Positions 8,578-17,753 of a stretch of 64,000 nucleotides of DNA are shown here, piece by piece (position 1 is the stretch's first letter; each line of letters opens with the position of its first letter). The notes beneath the pieces were generated by a model that was not told the origin of the DNA, searched no databases, and saw only the letters and a program-made list of their open reading frames with translations. Source of the DNA: Candidatus Goldiibacteriota bacterium (GTDB taxonomy: Bacteria; Oederibacteriota; PGYV01; DYJU01). The position numbers and the translations under genes were made by a program. Location: NCBI GenBank assembly GCA_938034975.1, contig CALHNI010000001.1:1-64000 (forward strand), written 5' to 3'.

Positions 8578-9858
8578 TTATAAATTATTTAAAATATTAA
8601 AAAACTCAGGAAAAGAAGTGTTAACACATTCTGTATCTTTTATCAATAGCCCATTATCGCTTACAAGCGCTGCAATTGAAAATGCCATTGCAATTCTATG
8701 ATCAGAAAACGAATCAATATCAGCATATTTAAAAGGTGTCCCATTATTACCATAAATTATCATTCCATCTTCTTTTTCTTCAACTTTTATGCCAATTCTT
8801 TTTAAATTCTTTATCATAGTATTTATCCTGTCTGTTTCTTTGACTCTTAATTCTTTTGCATCACTTATAATTGTTTTCCCTTTAGCAAAAGCTGCGGCAA
8901 TTGAAATCACAGGAATTTCATCTATTAACCTTGGTATAATATTTCCTTTAATAATCGTTCCTTTTAATTTTGATGATGAAACCACTATATCGCCTACTGG
9001 TTCATTATTAAGCACCTTCTTATTTTTTATTATAACTTTCCCACCCATTTTTTTTACAATATCAATTATCCCTGTTCTTGTCGGATTTATATTAACATTT
9101 TTAATGGTTATTCTGGTTTTTTTCATAAGTAATCCGGCAATTATGAAAAAAGCAGCGGATGAAATATCCCCTGGAATAAAAATTTTTTTTCCTTTTAACT
9201 CTGAGCCGGGAAAAATTTTAATGCTTTTGCCTTTTACAACAATTTTTGCTCCAAAATATTTTAACATTCTCTCTGTATGGTCTCTTGATTTTACAGGTTC
9301 TATTATCTCAGTTACTCCTTCTGCATATAATGCAGCAAGCATAATACTTGATTTTACCTGAGCACTTGCAACCGGCATTTTATAGGTAATACCATTTAAA
9401 TTATTTCCCTGAACCATAACAGGTGCATAGCCATTGTTGCTTATAAACTTTGCTCCCATCATAGTAAGTGGTTCAATAACTCTCGCCATAGGCCTTTTTA
9501 CTATTTGAGCATCTCCTGTTATGGTTGCAGTAAATGGCTGAGCTGCTAAAATACCCATAATAAGCCGTATTGCTGTTCCTGAATTACCAACATACAATGT
9601 TTCATTAGGTTCTCTAAATGGTTTTAAGCCATTTCCGTATATATAATAATCATTTTTTTCATTTACAATTTTTACTCCCAATTGTCTGAAAATTTTTATT
9701 GTATTTAAGGTATCTTCTGCTTCTAAAAAATTCTCAACCTTTGTTATTCCATTTGCAATACTTCCTATGATAATTGCTCTGTGAGAAATTGATTTATCAC
9801 CCTGAACCTCTATTTTCTTTATACAATTCTTTTTTGGCGAAACATGAATTTTTTTCAT
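8578..9858 (-). CDS. aroA: 3-phosphoshikimate 1-carboxyvinyltransferase (EPSP synthase)
   Basis: AroA transfers enolpyruvyl from PEP to shikimate 3-phosphate, the sixth shikimate-pathway step. The 426 residues show GDKSISHRA (residues 20-28), GNSGTAIRL (91-99), the substrate-binding RDHTERML, KETDRI and SDHRIAMA motifs. All are intact and the length is normal. It overlaps tyrA by 4 bases and sits 1 base upstream of plsC. With aroF, tyrA and hisC it forms the aromatic-amino-acid part of the operon; aroB lies separately behind the pur genes. Confidence 0.97.
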   Translation of the reverse strand: MKKIHVSPKKNCIKKIEVQGDKSISHRAIIIGSIANGITKVENFLEAEDTLNTIKIFRQLGVKIVNEKNDYYIYGNGLKPFREPNETLYVGNSGTAIRLIMGILAAQPFTATITGDAQIVKRPMARVIEPLTMMGAKFISNNGYAPVMVQGNNLNGITYKMPVASAQVKSSIMLAALYAEGVTEIIEPVKSRDHTERMLKYFGAKIVVKGKSIKIFPGSELKGKKIFIPGDISSAAFFIIAGLLMKKTRITIKNVNINPTRTGIIDIVKKMGGKVIIKNKKVLNNEPVGDIVVSSSKLKGTIIKGNIIPRLIDEIPVISIAAAFAKGKTIISDAKELRVKETDRINTMIKNLKRIGIKVEEKEDGMIIYGNNGTPFKYADIDSFSDHRIAMAFSIAALVSDNGLLIKDTECVNTSFPEFFNILNNL

Positions 9859-10724
9859 TGTAATTTTCCTCTTAAAAATTTTGCCTTTCTTAATAATTTT
9901 TTTATTTTTTCTTTCTCATTTTTTCTTAATAGTAATTCAAATTCATTTAACTTTTCCTTATATTTTTTTATATCACTTAAAAGATTATTTTTATTATCAA
10001 AAAAAATGTCTGTCCATATTTCTTCACTTGAAGCTGCTATTCGTGTAGTATCCAAAAATCCCCTACCTATTATTTCTTTCCTTTTTATTATATTTTGTTC
10101 CTGAGTCAATGTAAGCAGATAAGCCAAAAGATGTGGTAAATGACTTATTCCTGATATGTATTTATCATGCTCATCAGGATTTAACAATACAGTTTGCATT
10201 CCAACCTTTTTCCAGAATAATTTCAAAAATTCTAATTTTGTTTTATCAGTGGTTTTATCTGGGGTAATAATGCATACTCCTTTTTTATATAAATCATCTT
10301 TTATGTTATCAATGCCTGTTTTTTCAGAACCAACCATTGGGTGCGAACCTATAAAATACGCTGCTTTATCATATTTTTTAATTTCTTTTATAATTTTTCC
10401 CTTAACGCTTCCCATATCCGTAACAATGCATTTTCTTTTTAAATAAGGATAAATTTTTTTAAAATATTCAGGAATAATTGAAACAGGTAATGAAATCAAA
10501 ACAACATCAGCATCTTTCACAGCTGTTTTTAAATCCAGAGTGATATCAGTTACGACTTTTTTTGAAAGAGCTTTTTTTAATTTTTTTATATTTCTACCCC
10601 AACCAACAACCTGCTTTGAAATTTTATTTTTAAGCAAAGTTCTTCCTAAACTTCCACCCATTAAACCTGTTCCTAAAATTGCTATTTTATCAAGTTTTAA
10701 TTTCATTTTTAATCCTAAAATCAA
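9855..10724 (-). CDS. tyrA: prephenate/arogenate dehydrogenase
   Basis: The protein oxidatively decarboxylates prephenate (or arogenate) in tyrosine synthesis using NAD(P). The 289 residues begin with a Rossmann glycine motif [14 protein letters not shown] (residues 15-28). [28 protein letters not shown] and GISHLPH follow in order, which is diagnostic for TyrA. There is no fused chorismate mutase or ACT domain. An internal ATG at codon 7 is an alternative start; the longer form overlaps the aroF stop (ATGA) and is preferred for coupling. The C-terminus is a lysine-rich helix. Substrate choice between prephenate and arogenate cannot be decided. Confidence 0.94.
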   Translation of the reverse strand: MILGLKMKLKLDKIAILGTGLMGGSLGRTLLKNKISKQVVGWGRNIKKLKKALSKKVVTDITLDLKTAVKDADVVLISLPVSIIPEYFKKIYPYLKRKCIVTDMGSVKGKIIKEIKKYDKAAYFIGSHPMVGSEKTGIDNIKDDLYKKGVCIITPDKTTDKTKLEFLKLFWKKVGMQTVLLNPDEHDKYISGISHLPHLLAYLLTLTQEQNIIKRKEIIGRGFLDTTRIAASSEEIWTDIFFDNKNNLLSDIKKYKEKLNEFELLLRKNEKEKIKKLLRKAKFLRGKLQ

Positions 10725-11734
10725 ATTTTTCTGTTAACTGCTTTTGCAATTTTTTTAAGTTCTTTAACCAGTTCTGAATATTCTGACGGCAAAAGAGATT
10801 GGTCCCCATCAGATAAAGCTTCTGATGGTTTGGGATGAACCTCTATGGTTAATCCGTCTGCACCTGCTGCAACAGCTGCTTTTGCCATGGCAGGAATTAA
10901 TTTTTTCTTTCCTGTTCCGTGAGAAGGATCTATGATAATTGGCAGATGCGTAAGTTCTTTTATTAAAGGAACAGCCGAAAGGTCCAATGTATTTCTTGTT
11001 GCTTTTTCAAATGTCCTTATTCCCCTTTCACATAAAACAACATTTGTATTTCCATTTGAAAGTATGTATTCAGCAGACATTAACCACTCTTCTATGGTTG
11101 ACATCAAACCCCTTTTTAAAAGAACCGGTTTTTTTGTTTTGCCAACTTCTTTTAAAAGTTCAAAATTCTGCATATTTCTTGCTCCAATCTGAAACATATC
11201 TGCATATTTATTTACGAGTTCAACATGTCTTGTATCCAGAACTTCAGTTACAACAGGCATATTGAATTTTTCCCTTGCCTCAGCAAGAATCTTTAAGCCT
11301 TCTTCGCCTAACCCCTGAAAAGAATAAGGAGAAGTTCTTGGTTTAAATGCACCACCCCTTAATATATGTGCTCCTGCTTCTTTTACCATTTTTGCTGCAT
11401 ATAAAAATTTTTCCCTGCCTTCAACAGAACAGGGACCGGCTATTAAAACAACCTGTCTTCCACCTATAATATAATCACCTACTTTTACAAGTGTTGGTGA
11501 ACTTTTAAAATCTTTGCTTGCAAGTTTATATGGCTTTAAAATCTGCATTACTTTTTCAACACACGAAAAACTTTCCAGTGAAACAGTCTGTAAAACTCTT
11601 TCATCACCAATCACTCCGATTATCGTCCTTTCCTTTCCTTTTGAAATATGTGGAATGAGTTTATATTCCCTGATTTTTGCAATTAATTCTTTTACTTCAC
11701 TTTTTTTTGTTTTGGGTTTTAATACTATTATCAT
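10721..11734 (-). CDS. aroF: 3-deoxy-7-phosphoheptulonate (DAHP) synthase with regulatory N-terminus
   Basis: This enzyme condenses PEP and erythrose 4-phosphate, the entry step to aromatic biosynthesis. The 337 residues begin with a ferredoxin-like/ACT-like domain (about 1-70), as in the Thermotoga-type type-I-beta enzyme, where it mediates feedback inhibition by aromatic amino acids. The catalytic barrel shows AGPCS (99-103), [15 protein letters not shown] (127-141), [13 protein letters not shown] and DPSHGTGKK. It starts 23 bases after hisC and overlaps tyrA by 4 bases. Allosteric control by Tyr/Phe is inferred from the N-terminal domain. Confidence 0.95.
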   Translation of the reverse strand: MIIVLKPKTKKSEVKELIAKIREYKLIPHISKGKERTIIGVIGDERVLQTVSLESFSCVEKVMQILKPYKLASKDFKSSPTLVKVGDYIIGGRQVVLIAGPCSVEGREKFLYAAKMVKEAGAHILRGGAFKPRTSPYSFQGLGEEGLKILAEAREKFNMPVVTEVLDTRHVELVNKYADMFQIGARNMQNFELLKEVGKTKKPVLLKRGLMSTIEEWLMSAEYILSNGNTNVVLCERGIRTFEKATRNTLDLSAVPLIKELTHLPIIIDPSHGTGKKKLIPAMAKAAVAAGADGLTIEVHPKPSEALSDGDQSLLPSEYSELVKELKKIAKAVNRKI

Positions 11735-11757
11735 CTTTTCCTCCTTGAATTATAAAT

Positions 11758-12846
11758 TTATTTTTCCAGAATTTTTTTCAATTCTTTTATTAATCTTTTA
11801 TTCTGTTCCATTGTGCCTATTGTTATTCTTGCAAAATTATCAAAAAAAGGCCTTATTATAATTCCTTTTTTTAATAATTCTTCAAATACAAATTTACTTG
11901 CATATTTGAATTTAACAAAAATAAAATTAGCATGTGATTTTATATATTCAATTTTTAATTTATCAAATTCTTTTTCTAAAAATTTTTTACCCGTATTATT
12001 AACTTTTATGGTTTTTCTTACATGTTCCTTATCCTTTAGTGAATATAAAGCCGCAACCTGAGCAAGTGAGTTCACATTAAAAGGTGGCCTTACACGTTCT
12101 ATGAAATTTACTATATCCGGAGCAGCTATACCATAACCTATCCTTAAACCTGCAAGTCCATAAATTTTGGAAAAAGTCCTTAACACAATTAAATTTTTAT
12201 ATTTGGGAAGATATTTTATTCCATCAGGATAATTTTTGTCTTCAACATATTCAAAATATGCTTCATCAAGAACAACGATTGTTTTTTGACTTACATTTTG
12301 CATAAGTTTTTCAAATTCATCTTTTGTTATTATTGTTCCTGTCGGGTTATTCGGATTACACAGGAATATTAACTTGGTTTTTTCTGATAATTTTTCAATA
12401 AATCTATCAATATCATGCCTGAAATTTTTGTGCGGAACCTGAATTGGAATCCCACCTGTTATATCTGTTACTATGGAATAAACAACAAAAGAAAGAGAAG
12501 AAAACATAACTTCATCGCCTGGTTCTACAAATGTTTCTGCAATTAATTGTTCAAGTTCATTTGAACCATTACCAAACATAAGCATATCTTCTTTTACTCT
12601 CAGATATTCTGATAAAGATTTCCTTAGATAATAAACTGAACTTTCCGGATACAGGTTTAATTCTTTTAATTTTTTCTTAATTCCTTTTATAGCAAGTTTA
12701 GAAGGTCCTAACGGATTTTCATTTGATGCAAGCTTTATTATATCCTTAATACCATATTCTCTTTTGACTTCTTCTATGGGTTTCCCAGGTATATACGGTG
12801 AAATATTTAAAATACTTTTCTTTACAACATTAGAAAAATTTTCCAC
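11758..12846 (-). CDS. hisC: histidinol-phosphate / aromatic aminotransferase (class I/II, HisC family)
   Basis: This is a PLP-dependent aminotransferase of 362 residues. Diagnostic segments are SNENPLGPS (41-49), CNPNNPTGT (163-171), LDEAYFEYV and RTFSKIYGLAGLRIGYG with the PLP lysine at 227, then IRPF and RITIGT near the C-terminus. It is the first gene of the 12-gene run and no other his gene is in the window. In this aromatic context it may transaminate prephenate or 4-hydroxyphenylpyruvate as well as, or instead of, histidinol phosphate. HisC-family enzymes with both activities are known. Family certainty is high; the physiological substrate is inferred. Confidence 0.9.
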   Translation of the reverse strand: MENFSNVVKKSILNISPYIPGKPIEEVKREYGIKDIIKLASNENPLGPSKLAIKGIKKKLKELNLYPESSVYYLRKSLSEYLRVKEDMLMFGNGSNELEQLIAETFVEPGDEVMFSSLSFVVYSIVTDITGGIPIQVPHKNFRHDIDRFIEKLSEKTKLIFLCNPNNPTGTIITKDEFEKLMQNVSQKTIVVLDEAYFEYVEDKNYPDGIKYLPKYKNLIVLRTFSKIYGLAGLRIGYGIAAPDIVNFIERVRPPFNVNSLAQVAALYSLKDKEHVRKTIKVNNTGKKFLEKEFDKLKIEYIKSHANFIFVKFKYASKFVFEELLKKGIIIRPFFDNFARITIGTMEQNKRLIKELKKILEK

Positions 12847-13000
12847 TTATTACTCCTTAGATTTTTTATTAAGTTTTGGGATTTTAATTTAAATATAACT
12901 TTGAAATTTATTATTCCAAAACTTATAATAATATAATTTTATTATTAAATTATCAATATTATACCTTTATTCAGATATATTTTCAAGGTCATATTTTAAC

Positions 13001-13032
13001 CGTAAAAACGCGTTTTCTAACGCGTTTTTACG
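13001..13032. repeat. repeat part A palindrome, likely bidirectional terminator
   Basis: Perfect 14-base arms CGTAAAAACGCGTT and AACGCGTTTTTACG flank the loop TTCT. Read either way it gives A-run, CG-rich stem, then T-run, the form of an intrinsic terminator. It lies between two divergent genes and ends about 14 bases upstream of the EF-G-like gene's promoter region. Only part A of the composite repeat is present here. An additional imperfect inverted repeat (TAAGTTTTGGGA near 12870, TTCCAAAACTTA near 12912) lies between it and hisC. Confidence 0.8.
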
Positions 13033-13106
13033 ATTCCATATTTTTTTATAGATTTAATATTAAAATTTGTTATAATTTTATAAATATATTTTAAAAGGAG
13101 GCAGGT

Positions 13107-15218
13107 ATGACAGAAAAAATTTTTGAAACCGAATCAATTAAAAATATTGCAATATGTGGGGCTCCTGGTGTAGGTAAAACAACTCTTGCTGAATCTTTAC
13201 TTTTTTCAGCAGGGCAAATACCTCAGATGGGCAGCACCACAAAAGGAAATACTGTTATGGATTTTGATGAAGAAGAAATATCAAAAAAAATGTCATTAAA
13301 AACATCCCTTGCTTATCTTGAATGGCAGAATAATAAAATAAATATTTTGGATGTTCCTGGTATTCCGGACCTTGTCTTTGAAATTAAAAGTTCTGTATTT
13401 GCAGTTGAAGGAATTATTTTTACAATAAGTGCAGAAGATGGAATAACCATAGATACAGAAAGAAACTGGAATTTATTAAAAGAAAATAAAATTCCTTTTC
13501 TCATTTATTTAAACAAAATGGATGGAGAAAATATAAATTTTGAAAAAATCTTAGATGATGCTTCAAATAAATTTAAAAAACCTGTTTTACCCTTATTCTT
13601 TCCTATTGGCTCTGGTAAAAATTTTAAGGGTATTGTTGATATAATAAATTCAAAAGCTTTTTATTTTGATAAAAATAATTTAAAAGAAGCGGAAATACAA
13701 TCAGATATAAAAGAAGTTGCTGATAAATATAAAGAAAAACTACTTGAAATTTCTGCCGAAGCCAAAGATGAACTTACTGAAAAATATTTAAGTGGCGAAA
13801 AACTCACAGAAGAAGAATTTAAAACCGGATTAAAAACAGTTATTCTTGAAAATAAACTAATTCCTGTATTATGTGGTTCAGCGATAAATAATCAGGGAAT
13901 AAAAAATTTACTTGATGCGATTATTAATTATATTCCTTCTCCTTGTGAAATTATAAAAGAAAAACAAGGGACTCTGCCAAATAATCCTGACCAAGTAATA
14001 AAACGAAATTGTGCTTCAACAGAGAAAATGAGTGCAATAATTTTTAAAACACGAATTGATCCTTTTGCTGGAAAAATATCCTACTGTAAAATTATTTCAG
14101 GCACTTTAACTCTTGGTAAAGAAATTTATAATTCAAATAAAAATATAAAAGAAAAACCTACTCATTTATGGCTTGCCATAGGTAAAAACTTTAAAGATGC
14201 CAACACAATAAAAGCCGGTGATATAGTTGTTTTTACTAAACAGGATAACTTTGAAACTGGAACTACACTTTCCGATATTGACAATCCTATCATATACGAT
14301 TTTATAAAACCTCCAAAACCATCATATTTTGTTGCAATTCATTCAAGCGATAGAAAATCAGCAGATAAATTATCTGAAGTTTTTCAAAGTATAATAAAAG
14401 AAGACCCTTCTATAAATTATGCTTATAATGATATTACAAAAGAAGTTGTTGTTTCCTTCACTGGCGAAACCCAGGCACGAATTGCTTTTGACCTTGTAAA
14501 ACACAGATATAAACTAAATTTTGAAACAAGGGTTCCAAGAGTTGCATACAAAGAAACAATAACTGCAAAAGCAGAAGGACATTACAAACATAAAAAACAA
14601 TCAGGTGGTCATGGGCAGTATGGCGAAGTCTATCTTAGAATAGAACCTTTAAAAAGAAATGAAGGATTTGTGTTTACAGAAGAAATTTTTGGTGGAGCAA
14701 TACCTAAAAATTATATACCTGCAATAGAAAAGGGTGCAATTGAGGCATGCCAGTCAGGAGTTATTGCCGGCTATCCTGTTGTTGATTTAAAAGTCAATGT
14801 CTATGATGGCACATATCATGAAGTTGATTCTTCTGATTTATCCTTCAGAATTGCTGGGCTTCACGCTACTAAACTTGCAATTGAAGCAGCCAAACCAGCT
14901 ATTTTAGAACCAATTTCAAAAGTTAAAGTATATGTTGAAGAAAACGATATAGGAAATATTATGAGCGACATAAGCACAAGGCGCGGAAAAGTTTTGGGCA
15001 TGGAAAAATTTTCAGATAGTATAACAGTAATAAACGCCTATGTGCCACAGAGCGAGATGCTGACTTATCTTTCTGCATTAAATAGCATGACAAAAGGAAA
15101 AGGATATTTTGAAATGGAATTTTCTCATTATGAATTTTTACCTTTCAATGAATACGATAGAGCCAAACGCCAGGCAGAAGAAATTAAAAAAGAAGAAGAA
15201 GCAAGGAAAAACGAATAA
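13107..15218 (+). CDS. elongation factor G-like GTPase (EF-G2 type)
   Basis: The protein has 703 residues with the EF-G domain order: GTPase domain, domain II, III, IV (KKQSGGHGQYGEVY near 490) and V. The P-loop reads GAPGVGKTT (18-26) rather than the EF-G AHIDAGKTT. The switch I motif RGITI is replaced by KKMSLK (60-65). G3 is DVPG (82-85) rather than DTPG, while NKMD (136-139) is intact. These changes mark it as a paralogue of the EF-G2/EF-G-like class and not the main translocase. EF-G2 roles are poorly defined. A strong AAGGAGG (13095-13101) precedes the ATG and TATAAT lies at 13071-13076. It is transcribed divergently from hisC and ends 6 bases from aroB. Confidence 0.9.
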   Translation: MTEKIFETESIKNIAICGAPGVGKTTLAESLLFSAGQIPQMGSTTKGNTVMDFDEEEISKKMSLKTSLAYLEWQNNKINILDVPGIPDLVFEIKSSVFAVEGIIFTISAEDGITIDTERNWNLLKENKIPFLIYLNKMDGENINFEKILDDASNKFKKPVLPLFFPIGSGKNFKGIVDIINSKAFYFDKNNLKEAEIQSDIKEVADKYKEKLLEISAEAKDELTEKYLSGEKLTEEEFKTGLKTVILENKLIPVLCGSAINNQGIKNLLDAIINYIPSPCEIIKEKQGTLPNNPDQVIKRNCASTEKMSAIIFKTRIDPFAGKISYCKIISGTLTLGKEIYNSNKNIKEKPTHLWLAIGKNFKDANTIKAGDIVVFTKQDNFETGTTLSDIDNPIIYDFIKPPKPSYFVAIHSSDRKSADKLSEVFQSIIKEDPSINYAYNDITKEVVVSFTGETQARIAFDLVKHRYKLNFETRVPRVAYKETITAKAEGHYKHKKQSGGHGQYGEVYLRIEPLKRNEGFVFTEEIFGGAIPKNYIPAIEKGAIEACQSGVIAGYPVVDLKVNVYDGTYHEVDSSDLSFRIAGLHATKLAIEAAKPAILEPISKVKVYVEENDIGNIMSDISTRRGKVLGMEKFSDSITVINAYVPQSEMLTYLSALNSMTKGKGYFEMEFSHYEFLPFNEYDRAKRQAEEIKKEEEARKNE

Positions 15219-15224
15219 AAAATA

Positions 15225-16343
15225 TTATTTATAAAGATTATTTTTTGAAATTCTTTTTCTTATTATTTCTCTTATCAGTTTTTCATCAATATCTTCTTTA
15301 ATAATAACTCTTCCAATATCTTTTATAAATACAAAACGATTTTTACCAGTTATAAATTTTTTATCACTCCAGAAATGTTTCATTATATTGTTAATATTAC
15401 ATCCTGTTATTTTATCAGGCAACCCGATTTTTAAAATAATATTTTCTATTTTATCTGCGACTTCTTTTTTAAGAAGACCTAATTTAACCGCGATATCATT
15501 TGCACATAAAATTCCAACTGCAACCGCTTGCCCATGTTTATATCTGTATTTTGAAGCAGCTTCAATTGCATGCCCTATGGTATGTCCGTAATTTAAACTA
15601 ACCCTTATACCTTTTGTATCAAATTCATCCTGCCTTACGATGTCTGCTTTTATTTTATAACTCTCAGTTACTATTTTTAATAAAACATCTTTATCAAAAT
15701 TAAAAACTTTTTCAATATTTTCACCAAGAAAATTTAATAATTTTTCAGAATGAATGACACCATATTTTACAACTTCAGCAAGTGCTGATTGTATTTCTTT
15801 TTTATCAAGTGTTTCAAGAAAATCAATATCACCTATTACAACTGCCGGCTGACAGAACCCACCAACAATGTTTTTAGTATCATTAAAATCAATACCAACT
15901 TTACCACCTATTCCACTGTCCACAAAGGCAAGAAGAGTTGTTGGTATCTGAACATATTTTGTGCCTCTTTTGAAAGTATGCGCAACAAAGCCCCCCAAAT
16001 CACCAATAACACCACCGCCTAAATTTATTATAAATATTTTATTTGGTTTTTTATTATATTCAACAAGTTTTCCCAATAAATTTTTATAAGAATCAAAATT
16101 TTTATATTTTTCTCCATCAGGAATAATCCCGGTTCTTATTTCCTTATAATTTCCTTTTTTTAAAATAGATACTAACTTATCCAAATATAATTTTGCAACT
16201 TTAGAATCTGTAATTATAAATATACTATCACCTAATTTTAAAGGTTGGATTATAATATTTATATCTTTAATTATCCCGCTTCCAACTGAAATATCATAAT
16301 CCTTCCCTTGCCCTAACTTTACTTTTATCTTTTCCACCATCAT
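15225..16343 (-). CDS. aroB: 3-dehydroquinate synthase
   Basis: AroB converts DAHP to 3-dehydroquinate with NAD and a divalent metal, the second shikimate step. The 372 residues show GGGVIGDLGGFVA, KRGTKYVQIPTTLLA and VDSGIGGKVGI (the usual form is VDSSVGGKTG). E-V-x-K-Y-G (AEVVKYGVI), NYGHTIGHAIE and HGQAVAVG follow, supplying the metal ligands. It is separated from the other aro genes and is the last gene of the purine operon, 12 bases after purF. It converges on the EF-G-like gene with a 6-base gap. Codon 2 is also ATG and could be the start. Confidence 0.96.
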   Translation of the reverse strand: MMVEKIKVKLGQGKDYDISVGSGIIKDINIIIQPLKLGDSIFIITDSKVAKLYLDKLVSILKKGNYKEIRTGIIPDGEKYKNFDSYKNLLGKLVEYNKKPNKIFIINLGGGVIGDLGGFVAHTFKRGTKYVQIPTTLLAFVDSGIGGKVGIDFNDTKNIVGGFCQPAVVIGDIDFLETLDKKEIQSALAEVVKYGVIHSEKLLNFLGENIEKVFNFDKDVLLKIVTESYKIKADIVRQDEFDTKGIRVSLNYGHTIGHAIEAASKYRYKHGQAVAVGILCANDIAVKLGLLKKEVADKIENIILKIGLPDKITGCNINNIMKHFWSDKKFITGKNRFVFIKDIGRVIIKEDIDEKLIREIIRKRISKNNLYK

Positions 16344-16355
16344 AATTTCCTTATT

Positions 16356-17753
16356 TTATTTTTCAAACATAAATTTATTCTGATTTATATCAAATGGCAG
16401 AGGATAATCTCCATCAAAACAAGCCATGCAAAATTTATCTTTTTTGCCACCAACTGCCTTTATTAAACCCTCCAGAGAAAGATAAGCAATAGAGTCAACG
16501 CGTAAATATTTTCTTATTTCTTCTATTGTGTGATTATTTGCAATTAGTTCTGTTCGTGTTGGGAAATCCATTCCATAAAAACATGGATTAAAAATAGGTG
16601 GAGATGAAATTCTATAATGAATTTCTTTTGCTCCGGCCTGTCTTATCATTTTTACTATTTTTCTGCTTGTTGTGCCACGAACAATAGAGTCATCAATAAC
16701 CACAACTCGTTTTCCTTCAATAATTTCCCTTACCGGGTTTAACTTTAATTTAACTCCAAAATCCCTTATTGTTTGTTCCGGTTCAATAAATGTCCTGCCA
16801 ATATAATGATTCCTTATCAATCCCATATCATATTTTATTCCTGTTTCTTCTGAATATCCTATAGCAGCAATAACTCCTGAATCAGGAACAGGTATTACAA
16901 CATCCGCTTCGCATCGCGCTTCTTTTCCTAATTGCCTTCCCAGTTCTCTTCTTATATCATTTACTGTTCTGTTAAAAATATAGCTATCGGGTCTTGCAAA
17001 GTAAATAAATTCAAAAACACACATAGCGCTTCTTGCGCGTTCTGCAAATTTTTCTGTTTTGACTCCATCTTTTGAAAAGATAACAATCTCACCTGGTTCT
17101 ACTGTAAAAATCCTTTTTGCATTTAAAAGGTCAAATGCGCATGTCTCTGATGCAACGATATAAGTTCCATCAATCTGACCAACTTCCAATGGTCTAAAAC
17201 CATTAGGGTCTCTGGCAGCTATTAAATAATCTTTATTCAGAATAACAAATGAAAAAGCTCCTTTTAAATCTTTTAAAGATATTTTAACCGCTTCAATAAA
17301 ATCATACATATTATTTTTTGCAATTAAATGGACTAAAATTTCGCTATCTACAGTTGATTCAAAAATTGAACCACTTTTTTCAAGAGCAAGTTTTATTTCC
17401 TGTGAATTTACAAGATTTCCATTATGCGCAACTGCTAACGGTCCATTTATATAATTTACCTTTATTGGCTGGGCGTTTTCTATTGTTGTTGAACCAGTTG
17501 TTGAATAACGGACATGACCAATTGCTTTATCACCTTTTAAATAACTTAATTTTTTTTCATTAAATATCTCAGAAACAAGGCCCATTTCTTTCACTTCATA
17601 TGATCTGCCGTTAGAATCAATAGTTACAATACCGGCACTTTCCTGACCCCTGTGTTGCAATGCATAAAGTCCTAAATATGCCAATTTTGCAGATTCGCTA
17701 TTGCCATAAATACCAACTATACCACAAGCCTCTTTTATTTTATCTTCATACAT
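16356..17753 (-). CDS. purF: amidophosphoribosyltransferase
   Basis: PurF makes phosphoribosylamine from PRPP and glutamine, the first committed step of purine synthesis. The N-terminal nucleophile motif ACGIVGIYG follows a short propeptide that is presumably cleaved to expose the cysteine. LQHRGQESAGI, GHVRYSTTG and the PRPP motif VVVIDDSIVRGTT are intact. The last cysteines (FCMACFDGDYP) suggest the [4Fe-4S] class of PurF. The start at 17753 is preferred over the ATG at 17759. AGGAG stands 9 bases before the former but only 3 before the latter. It overlaps the end of purL. Confidence 0.96.
   Translation of the reverse strand: MYEDKIKEACGIVGIYGNSESAKLAYLGLYALQHRGQESAGIVTIDSNGRSYEVKEMGLVSEIFNEKKLSYLKGDKAIGHVRYSTTGSTTIENAQPIKVNYINGPLAVAHNGNLVNSQEIKLALEKSGSIFESTVDSEILVHLIAKNNMYDFIEAVKISLKDLKGAFSFVILNKDYLIAARDPNGFRPLEVGQIDGTYIVASETCAFDLLNAKRIFTVEPGEIVIFSKDGVKTEKFAERARSAMCVFEFIYFARPDSYIFNRTVNDIRRELGRQLGKEARCEADVVIPVPDSGVIAAIGYSEETGIKYDMGLIRNHYIGRTFIEPEQTIRDFGVKLKLNPVREIIEGKRVVVIDDSIVRGTTSRKIVKMIRQAGAKEIHYRISSPPIFNPCFYGMDFPTRTELIANNHTIEEIRKYLRVDSIAYLSLEGLIKAVGGKKDKFCMACFDGDYPLPFDINQNKFMFEK

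Noticed and set aside
8789..9361. Plus-strand open frame of 190 codons opposite aroA
   Set aside because: It lies wholly within aroA, has no Shine-Dalgarno and shows no domain; aroA motifs are intact in the other strand.
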